Part shown: piece after piece, positions 1 through 4,094 of the stretch
How the letters are laid out: every line of letters begins with the position of its first letter
How positions within the stretch are numbered: the stretch's first letter is position 1
NCBI GenBank assembly: GCA_964463505.1
Contig: CAYXDC010000112.1
Span: 1-6,766, forward strand
DNA length: 6,766 nt
Reading direction: 5' to 3'
Origin: JAJZSS01 sp964463505
GTDB taxonomy: Bacteria; Chloroflexota; Anaerolineae; Anaerolineales; UBA4823
The notes under the pieces: generated by a model
Told to the model about the DNA's origin: nothing
Seen by the model: the letters and a program-made list of their open reading frames with translations, nothing else
Databases searched by the model: none
Position numbers and translations under genes: made by a program

Positions 1-297
1 GCCCCCGGCGGGAATATAAACTATGTTACCGGTCATGCCGTTTTTGAAGCAACTCACGGTACCGCTCCAAAGTATGCCGATAAAGACGTCGTCAATCCTG
101 GCTCTGTGATCCTGTCTGGTGAGATGATGTTGCGTTATATGGGCTGGCACGAGGCTGCGGATCGAATTCTAAAGGGCATGGAAGGCGCTATTGCTGCGAA
201 AACGGTGACTTATGATTTCCATCGTTTGATGGAAGGCGCTATTCTGCTTAAGACATCGGAATTTGGTGACGCGATCATAAGCCACATGAACGATTGA
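1..297 (+). CDS. icd: NADP-dependent isocitrate dehydrogenase, C-terminal 98 residues (5' end outside window)
   Basis: This is the tail of isocitrate dehydrogenase, which oxidatively decarboxylates isocitrate to 2-oxoglutarate in the cytosol as part of the TCA cycle. The reading frame is open from base 1 and stops with TGA at 295-297, so the N-terminal three quarters lie upstream of the window. Within the fragment I see ATHGTAPKYA (residues 17-26), NPGS (32-35), EMMLRYMGW (41-49), TYDFHRLM (70-77) and a terminal SEFGDAII, all closely matching the C-terminus of Escherichia coli Icd. The residues that set NADP specificity in the E. coli enzyme (Lys344, Tyr345, Val351, Tyr391, Arg395) have counterparts here at K24, Y25, V31, Y71 and R75, so the cofactor is predicted to be NADP and not NAD. 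The gene converges on the qcr operon and is separated from it by a terminator. Confidence 0.95.
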   Translation, partial: APGGNINYVTGHAVFEATHGTAPKYADKDVVNPGSVILSGEMMLRYMGWHEAADRILKGMEGAIAAKTVTYDFHRLMEGAILLKTSEFGDAIISHMND

Positions 298-322
298 TGC
301 GGCTTGCGGATTGTTAAACGTT

Positions 323-363
323 ACAGGGCTGTCTGAATTTTGCACCCAGACAGCCCTGTTTTT
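323..363 (+). terminator. Intrinsic terminator of icd
   Basis: A perfect 13-bp stem (ACAGGGCTGTCTG at 323-335 pairing with CAGACAGCCCTGT at 347-359) encloses an 11-nt loop and is followed by a T run (359-363, then ATT). It starts 26 bases after the icd stop codon. The same hairpin also lies just beyond the end of the convergent qcrC gene. Read on the minus strand, however, it is followed by AACGTTTAAC, which is not a U tract, so it looks efficient only for icd. Confidence 0.9.
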
Positions 364-394
364 ATTAAGGTGTGGTTCTGCTACTTGCGGCGCG

Positions 395-1579
395 TCAGGG
401 CGCCGGGGTTGTAGTCTCGGCTGGGGCAGCTTCGCTGGTTGTGCTGAGTGCAGCAGCCTCTGCCGCGGTATTAGGCGCGCCACCCATAACCCACCGTTCG
501 TAAATCTCTATATATTCGGGTTTGAGTGCTTTTGTAGGTGGCATAGGACCACCCGCCTCAATATCCTCGCGATGCAGCATCCGTATGGTGTTGTTACCCA
601 GATCGCCGGCGATGATATTCGGCGCATTGTCGCCTGAAGTCATGATTTCTTCGTAGGTGCGCATCAGGTAATTGTTGTTTTCCTTGTTAGGCCGATGACA
701 GGAGACACAAAAACGTTTTACGATGGGTTCGATATGAACCTCATAGGAAGGCACCTCACCAGGCTTAAGAGCGGGGATTGCTGATGCAGCTGCTACTTCT
801 GCTGGAAGTTCGGCTCGATCATCCCAGGTATAGCGCATGAAATTTACCAGTGCAGTAATATCGCCGCGTGAAAGCTCACCGCCATAAGCCAGACCAAACG
901 GCGGCATCCCTAGGCCAGGCTGCCCATAATCAACGATGTTGTATAGCGTGTCATCGGTAAAGGTATACATGATGTCAGAATGGTTGATCGGGTCCAGGAC
1001 TACCCCTTCCAGGCCTTCTACGCCGATGATCTCGCCGCCTTCGCCCTCTGCGCCGTGACATTCAACACACTGGACCGAATAGACATCCTGTCCGATGATA
1101 ATTTGGTCACTCAGGGTAGATGCCAGGGCGACCTCTTCTTGGGGAGGTGTTGAAGCCACTGCCAGGATCGTAAGCGCTACCATACCGATCACCACCAGGC
1201 TCATAAATCCGATCGCGAACTTACGCTTGGACCAGTGGCGTGAGCGGTTGCGGTCAAAGAATGGTAACAAAAAGAGTGCTAAAACTGCTAAACCAGGAAT
1301 GATCGTGGTCCCAACCCATTCGATTTGCCCCGGAAAATACTTGAGCATTTCGAACAGGAACAGGAAATACCACTCTGGGCGTGGAATATAGGATGAATCG
1401 GATGGGTCGGCAGGCGGCTCGTTGGCTACACCTACAAATATCGCTAATCCGACCAGAAGCACGAAGATGCCAAATGACACCAGCATGTCTTTAAAAATGA
1501 TGTCTGGAAAAAACTTAACCCCATGTTGTTTCTCTTTGGCATATTTCTCATGATAGGCTTGTTTGTAGTCTTCGCTCAT
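395..1579 (-). CDS. qcrC: Cytochrome b6-f/bc subunit IV fused to a diheme cytochrome c (QcrC-like)
   Basis: This 394-residue protein is the second half of a split cytochrome b joined to cytochrome c, as in the Bacillus qcrABC complex that oxidises quinol and reduces cytochrome c. Residues 1-145 look like subunit IV: three hydrophobic segments (about 32-52, 90-108 and 121-143) and the quinol-oxidation (Qo) signature PEWY at 68-71. This topology places what follows on the outer face of the membrane. Residues 160-250 form a class I cytochrome c domain with CVECH (171-175) and a likely axial Met225 in GMPPFG. Residues 280-370 carry a second heme site CVSCH (291-295), a GDLGNN segment and Met346 in GPMPP, resembling the planctomycete-type cytochrome c domain. 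The tail (about 368-394) is rich in Ala, Thr, Pro and Glu. The Bacillus homologue is about 255 residues with one heme c, so this protein has an extra domain. It is the last gene of the operon, 17 bases after qcrB. The frame is open upstream to 1690, but that would overlap qcrB, and the start at 1579 has a proper ribosome site. Confidence 0.93.
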   Translation of the reverse strand: MSEDYKQAYHEKYAKEKQHGVKFFPDIIFKDMLVSFGIFVLLVGLAIFVGVANEPPADPSDSSYIPRPEWYFLFLFEMLKYFPGQIEWVGTTIIPGLAVLALFLLPFFDRNRSRHWSKRKFAIGFMSLVVIGMVALTILAVASTPPQEEVALASTLSDQIIIGQDVYSVQCVECHGAEGEGGEIIGVEGLEGVVLDPINHSDIMYTFTDDTLYNIVDYGQPGLGMPPFGLAYGGELSRGDITALVNFMRYTWDDRAELPAEVAAASAIPALKPGEVPSYEVHIEPIVKRFCVSCHRPNKENNNYLMRTYEEIMTSGDNAPNIIAGDLGNNTIRMLHREDIEAGGPMPPTKALKPEYIEIYERWVMGGAPNTAAEAAALSTTSEAAPAETTTPAP

Positions 1580-1586
1580 CACTGTG

Positions 1587-1591
1587 CTCCT
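1587..1591 (-). promoter_or_regulatory. Shine-Dalgarno site fixing the qcrC start
   Basis: On the minus strand AGGAG lies 7 bases before the ATG at 1579. It supports the 394-residue start (MSEDYK) over the longer in-frame opening at 1690, whose extra 37 residues are basic and do not look like any cytochrome N-terminus. Confidence 0.8.
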
Positions 1592-1596
1592 GATCC

Positions 1597-2253
1597 TTAA
1601 TCTTCCTGCTTTGGAACCGAGCTGATGCCCAGGCGTATGATCAGATACATATGGACGCCGATCAGCAGAACGATTGCAGCGGGCAGCCACCAGATGTGAA
1701 CTGAGAAGAATCGCGCCAGGGTCACTCCGCTCAGGTCAGTCCCACCGCGCAGAACACTGGTGATGAATGGCCCTATGAACGGGGCGGTACCTGGAATTTC
1801 AGTGCCCACGGTGGTTGCCCAGTAGGCACGTTGATTCCAGGGCAGTAAATACCCTGTAAAGCCCATGCCCAGTGTGCAGAGCAACAAGCCTGCACCGGTT
1901 AGCCAGGTGAGCTCGCGTGGGTATTTATAGGAAGCAAAGAAAAAAGTTCGCAGCATGTGAAAAAATACGACAATTACCATTAAGGTTGCGCCCCAGTGGT
2001 GAATCCCACGGATCAACCAGCCAAAGGCGACCCCATTCATGATGTACTGGATACTGTCATATGCGTGATCGGGGGAAGGAACATAATAGACAGTTAGAAA
2101 AATTCCCGTGGCAGCTTGCATGACAAACAAAAACAGGCTCGCACTGCCCAGGGTGTAAAACCAGTTTACCTTAGGAACCTTGCGGTCCAGCACGGTATTA
2201 TAAATCGTCTGCAAGCCCAGTCGTTCATCCAGCCAGGTGTAAAGTTTTTCCAT
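1597..2253 (-). CDS. qcrB: Cytochrome b6-type subunit of quinol:cytochrome c reductase
   Basis: This 218-residue integral membrane protein carries the two b hemes that move electrons across the membrane during the Q cycle. It has four hydrophobic segments (about 31-57, 78-105, 115-137 and 180-206). The four heme ligands are H85 and H99 in the second helix and H186 and H201 in the fourth. The 15-residue step between H186 and H201 is the b6-type spacing. Other family signatures are RGIHHWGA (82-89), YPRELTW (111-117) and GYLLPWNQRAYWA (134-146). The N-terminus (WLDERLG) resembles Bacillus QcrB. One oddity is that the cysteine which binds heme c_n (c_i) in b6f and Bacillus complexes, in the motif FYCLG, is Thr34 here (FYTLG); the only cysteine in the protein is C126. 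The ATG lies 3 bases after the qcrA stop, with GAGGG at 2261-2265 (7 bases away) as the ribosome site, implying close translational coupling. The partner half of cytochrome b is encoded downstream in qcrC. Confidence 0.95.
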   Translation of the reverse strand: MEKLYTWLDERLGLQTIYNTVLDRKVPKVNWFYTLGSASLFLFVMQAATGIFLTVYYVPSPDHAYDSIQYIMNGVAFGWLIRGIHHWGATLMVIVVFFHMLRTFFFASYKYPRELTWLTGAGLLLCTLGMGFTGYLLPWNQRAYWATTVGTEIPGTAPFIGPFITSVLRGGTDLSGVTLARFFSVHIWWLPAAIVLLIGVHMYLIIRLGISSVPKQED

Positions 2254-2256
2254 GAA

Positions 2257-2742
2257 TTATCCCTCGATGAAATGGATGGAAAGGACCCCTTCTTCAACTT
2301 TTGTTTCATAGATATTCAGAGGGCGAGGGGGAGGGCCGCCCACAACTTCTCCGTCCGGATCAAATTGGCCGTCATGGCAGGGGCAGAAGTAGATCTGGTT
2401 GTCAGGCTGCCAGGTCACCCGGCAACTCAGGTGGGTACACATATTATTATATACTTTGGCTTGCCCGTCACCCTGGTTCACAACATATACGCCATAACTG
2501 TTAACGGTCTTTTCCCAGCCGTTAATTTTGGTGCGCGTAAAGTTGAACAGGGTTGGGGTGTCAACCGGATAGTTCTCGAGAGGACCTAGCGGGATCCAGG
2601 CTTCAGCCGTACTGCCTTTCAAAGCTGGCGAGATCAGGTAACCAATGGTTGGTAGGGTGATAAATCCACCGATGATGGTGCCTATGACTGCCACGACCGA
2701 TTTGACAAAGTCGCGGCGTTGCAACTCGTGCGATTTTGCCAC
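2257..2742 (-). CDS. qcrA: Rieske [2Fe-2S] iron-sulfur subunit of quinol:cytochrome c reductase
   Basis: This 161-residue Rieske protein takes the first electron from quinol at the Qo site and hands it to cytochrome c. The N-terminus has a twin-arginine motif (QRRDFVK, residues 8-14) followed by a hydrophobic segment (about 15-38), so it is predicted to be a Tat-exported protein that stays membrane-anchored with its cluster domain outside. The cluster-binding boxes are complete: CTHLSC (C102, H104, C107) and CPCHDG (C120, C122, H123). C107 and C122 are the expected disulfide pair. VGGPPPRPL (134-142) is the usual Pro loop. The start codon is GTG at 2742, chosen because AGGAGG (2748-2753 on the minus strand) sits 5 bases upstream and the Tat motif falls at the expected distance; no in-frame ATG fits. 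It is the first gene of the qcr operon and is divergent from sdhC. Confidence 0.95.
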   Translation of the reverse strand: MAKSHELQRRDFVKSVVAVIGTIIGGFITLPTIGYLISPALKGSTAEAWIPLGPLENYPVDTPTLFNFTRTKINGWEKTVNSYGVYVVNQGDGQAKVYNNMCTHLSCRVTWQPDNQIYFCPCHDGQFDPDGEVVGGPPPRPLNIYETKVEEGVLSIHFIEG

Positions 2743-2838
2743 ACAGACCTCCTTTAGTTTTGGTTTATCCTACACCTGTGCTGCCTTAGTTTTCCTGCCT
2801 CACCTGATGGCTTTACACAGGTCTAACGTGCCCACCCT

Positions 2839-2867
2839 ATTTTAGATGAAAAAGGGAGGTTTGATAA
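2839..2867 (-). promoter_or_regulatory. Candidate sigma70-type promoter of the qcr operon
   Basis: On the minus strand TTATCA (2862-2867) and TAAAAT (2839-2844) are spaced by 17 bp, matching the -35 and -10 consensus at 4 and 5 of 6 positions. It points at qcrA and would give a leader of about 90 bases. In AT-rich DNA such matches arise by chance, so this is only a candidate. Confidence 0.3.
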
Positions 2868-2945
2868 GTATAGATGATGTAATTAATATAGGATAATCGT
2901 CACTTTCCCAAGATGACGTTTCAATGGAATAATAAATATTGCCGC

Positions 2946-2978
2946 TTGACAGTCAGCCGCGATATACTTATGTATATT
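2946..2978 (+). promoter_or_regulatory. Candidate sdh operon promoter
   Basis: A perfect -35 hexamer TTGACA stands at 2946-2951, pointing at sdhC. The matching -10 is unclear: TATGTA at 2969-2974 has the right 17-bp spacing but a weak match, while TATATT at 2973-2978 matches better but is 21 bp away. A second, weaker pair lies upstream (TTGATA 2861-2866, TAATAT 2884-2889, 17 bp apart). The -35 box is the strongest evidence here. Confidence 0.4.
2962..2977. promoter_or_regulatory. Inverted repeat ATATAC-N4-GTATAT over the sdh -10 region
   Basis: A perfect 6-bp inverted repeat (2962-2967 and 2972-2977) with a 4-base centre overlaps the presumed -10 region downstream of the TTGACA box. A protein bound here would block RNA polymerase, so it could be an operator. 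The arms are AT-rich, so chance is possible. Confidence 0.3.
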
Positions 2979-2985
2979 AAGCCTG

Positions 2986-3000
2986 GACAATATTATTGTC
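2986..3000. promoter_or_regulatory. Perfect 15-bp palindrome GACAATATTATTGTC, possible operator
   Basis: Seven-base arms GACAATA (2986-2992) and TATTGTC (2994-3000) are exact reverse complements around a single T. Allowing one bulged G, the symmetry extends outward to CTG and CAG. It lies about 10-20 bases downstream of the presumed sdh -10 region and 69 bases before the sdhC start, a typical repressor position. The 7-1-7 geometry recalls sites of the Fur/PerR family, but the sequence does not match a known consensus closely, so the regulator is unknown. Confidence 0.45.
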
Positions 3001-3068
3001 AGTGAATATCGGCTCCACAAAGGTCGCCAAAGACTACATCTATTATATCTTGTTCAAGGAGGCAAACC

Positions 3069-3458
3069 ATGGGTTTGGATCGCAAAGTTGGCTTCACGGC
3101 TGGCCTCAAGTATCAAGGCGGAGGACCCATGCTGGCCTGGATACTCCATCGTATCTCAGGCCTGGGGATGTTGTTTTTTGTTGGCCTGCATGTGCTGGCA
3201 TCCTTCTTTACCCAGCAATTCGGCAGCGATTGGGCGATTGCTGTCAACACAATCTATGAATCCTTCTGGTTCCAGATCTTCGTAATTTTCTTTGTGCTAT
3301 TTCATGCGCTGAACGGTCTCAGGATCATAATCCTGGACTTGCGCCCAGAGCTGCTGCAATACCAGCGCGAGGCGATCTGGTTGCAATGGGCGGTGTTTAT
3401 TCCGCTCTATGGCTTGACTGTCTTTTTGATTATCCAACTAGGGCTTTCGGGCGGTTAA
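3069..3458 (+). CDS. sdhC: Succinate dehydrogenase cytochrome b subunit SdhC
   Basis: This 129-residue protein is one of two membrane anchors that bind quinone and heme b in succinate:quinone oxidoreductase. It has three hydrophobic segments (about 22-48, 64-89 and 103-126). HRISG (27-31) corresponds to the E. coli SdhC HRVSG region that shapes the quinone site. HALNGLR (79-85) followed by D90 matches the H-x3-G-x-R-x4-D signature whose histidine (here H79) is the expected heme b ligand. A further histidine, H41, lies in the first membrane helix. The ATG has a near-perfect ribosome site (AAGGAGG, 3056-3062, 6-base spacing). It is the first gene of the sdhCDAB operon, 16 bases before sdhD. The segment around RISGL is strikingly like its counterpart in sdhD, pointing to common ancestry of the two anchors. 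Confidence 0.92.
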   Translation: MGLDRKVGFTAGLKYQGGGPMLAWILHRISGLGMLFFVGLHVLASFFTQQFGSDWAIAVNTIYESFWFQIFVIFFVLFHALNGLRIIILDLRPELLQYQREAIWLQWAVFIPLYGLTVFLIIQLGLSGG

Positions 3459-3474
3459 ACCAGGAGGAGATGCA

Positions 3475-4049
3475 ATGCGCGGCAAAGTTGTTCAACCCGG
3501 TTTTAACTTCGAATATTTGATGTGGATTTTTACCCGTATTTCAGGCCTGGCGATGATCATCCTGGCGCTGGTTGGATTGATTGCTGCATTTTCTTACGGC
3601 GCACGCAACCAGATGGATATCGGCACGCTCATGCGCTGGACATTTTTCCCCAATCCCAATCACGTGGTTAGCAGCGAGATCCCTGATCTGGAGCCAAATT
3701 GGGCAAACGCATTCTGGCAGGTGATGCAGATGTTAGTTGCGGTTTTTGGGGTTACTCATGGCGCTAACGGNNNNNNNNNNNNNNNNNNNNNNNNNNNNNN
3801 NNNNNNNNNNNNNNNNNNNNNNNNNNNNNNNNNNNNNNNNNNNNNNNNNNNNNNNNNNNNNNNNNNNNNNGGCAGGTGATGCAGATGTTAGTTGCGGTTT
3901 TTGGGGTTACTCATGGCGCTAACGGCCTGCGGGTTGTTGTAGAAGATTATATTCGCCCATCATTCTGGCAGCCGTTCTTGCGCGGATTGATTTTTTTGCT
4001 GTGGCTGTTTTTGTTGATTGTAGCCATTTATGTCATCCTGGCCTCTTAG
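3475..4049 (+). CDS. sdhD: Succinate dehydrogenase membrane anchor SdhD, interrupted by an assembly gap
   Basis: This is the second membrane anchor of succinate dehydrogenase. As printed, the frame from the ATG at 3475 runs into 100 N and then hits TGA at 3877-3879, while the true C-terminus sits in another frame (3924-4049). The 55 bases before the gap (3716-3770) are repeated exactly after it (3871-3925). Joining base 3770 to 3926, which removes the N run and one copy, restores a continuous 139-residue protein. It has RISGL (21-25), the heme and quinone signature HGANGLR (95-101) with E105-D106-Y107 (compare the DY pair of E. coli SdhD), and three hydrophobic segments (about 16-41, 78-103 and 117-137). 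H95 is the probable second ligand of heme b, opposite H79 of SdhC. AGGAGG at 3462-3467 precedes the ATG. The gene is functional in all likelihood, and its break is technical. Confidence 0.88.
3716..3770 (+). repeat. 55-bp sequence at the left contig end (copy 1)
   Basis: These 55 bases inside sdhD are identical to 3871-3925. They abut the N run directly, as expected for two contigs whose ends share one assembly k-mer of length 55 and were scaffolded but not merged. Confidence 0.95.
3771..3870. other. Assembly gap of 100 N
   Basis: Exactly 100 N, the usual placeholder for a gap of unknown length. Because both flanks carry the same 55 bases and the gene closes perfectly when they are overlapped, the real gap is probably negative (an overlap of 55 bases), with no missing DNA. 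Confidence 0.97.
3871..3925 (+). repeat. 55-bp sequence at the right contig end (copy 2)
   Basis: Exact duplicate of 3716-3770, beginning at the first base after the N run. It should be counted once. It encodes SdhD residues around WQVMQML to HGAN. Confidence 0.95.
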
Positions 4050-4071
4050 TCCTAGGAACACGGCCAACCCC

Positions 4072-4087
4072 AAGGAGGTTCAAGGAG
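4072..4087 (+). promoter_or_regulatory. Tandem Shine-Dalgarno-like sites before sdhA
   Basis: Two purine blocks precede sdhA: AAGGAGG at 4072-4078 and AAGGAG at 4082-4087. The second is 7 bases from the ATG at 4095 and is the one correctly placed for initiation. The first may act as a standby site or may have served an older start. Confidence 0.6.
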
Positions 4088-4094
4088 AAACTGT

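Larger units (their letters stand above)
2743..3068. promoter_or_regulatory. Divergent intergenic regulatory region between qcrA and sdhC
   Basis: This 326-bp AT-rich stretch carries no convincing coding sequence. It must contain the start sites of the qcr operon (leftward) and the sdh operon (rightward). At its ends are the ribosome sites of qcrA (2747-2753) and sdhC (AAGGAGG, 3056-3062). The candidate promoters and two palindromes inside it are listed separately. The leader of qcrA, at least about 90 bases from the best promoter candidate, also holds a 7-bp inverted repeat (2774-2780 with 2816-2822) of doubtful meaning. Confidence 0.75.

Noticed and set aside
323..359. The icd hairpin as a bidirectional terminator also serving the qcr operon.
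   Set aside because: On the minus strand the stem is followed by AACGTTTAAC, not a U tract, so termination of qcr there is unproven.
311..637. A 108-residue plus-strand open frame starting inside the icd terminator.
   Set aside because: It begins within the terminator region, lacks a ribosome site and runs antisense to the conserved second cytochrome c domain of qcrC.
1580..1690. N-terminal extension of QcrC to an upstream in-frame ATG at 1690.
   Set aside because: The extra 37 residues are basic and non-homologous, overlap qcrB, and lack a ribosome site, while the ATG at 1579 has AGGAG 7 bases upstream.
2116..2589. A 157-residue plus-strand open frame over qcrA and qcrB.
   Set aside because: It is antisense to two clearly conserved proteins, has no recognisable domain and is a shadow frame.
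2774..2822. Inverted repeat ACCTGTG/CACAGGT as a leader hairpin or riboswitch of qcrA.
   Set aside because: Only 7 bp with a 35-base loop, easily produced by chance, and no riboswitch core is recognisable.
2996..3259. An 87-residue plus-strand frame starting in the intergenic region before sdhC.
   Set aside because: It starts with TTG inside the palindrome, overlaps sdhC in another frame and shows no family features.
3716..3925. A genuine tandem duplication or mobile-element target duplication.
   Set aside because: The copies abut the N run exactly and nothing element-like is visible; a k-mer overlap between contigs explains it fully.
3475..4049. sdhD as a true pseudogene or as two separate small genes.
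   Set aside because: The frame break is caused wholly by 100 N plus a 55-bp duplicated flank; collapsing these gives an intact conserved protein.
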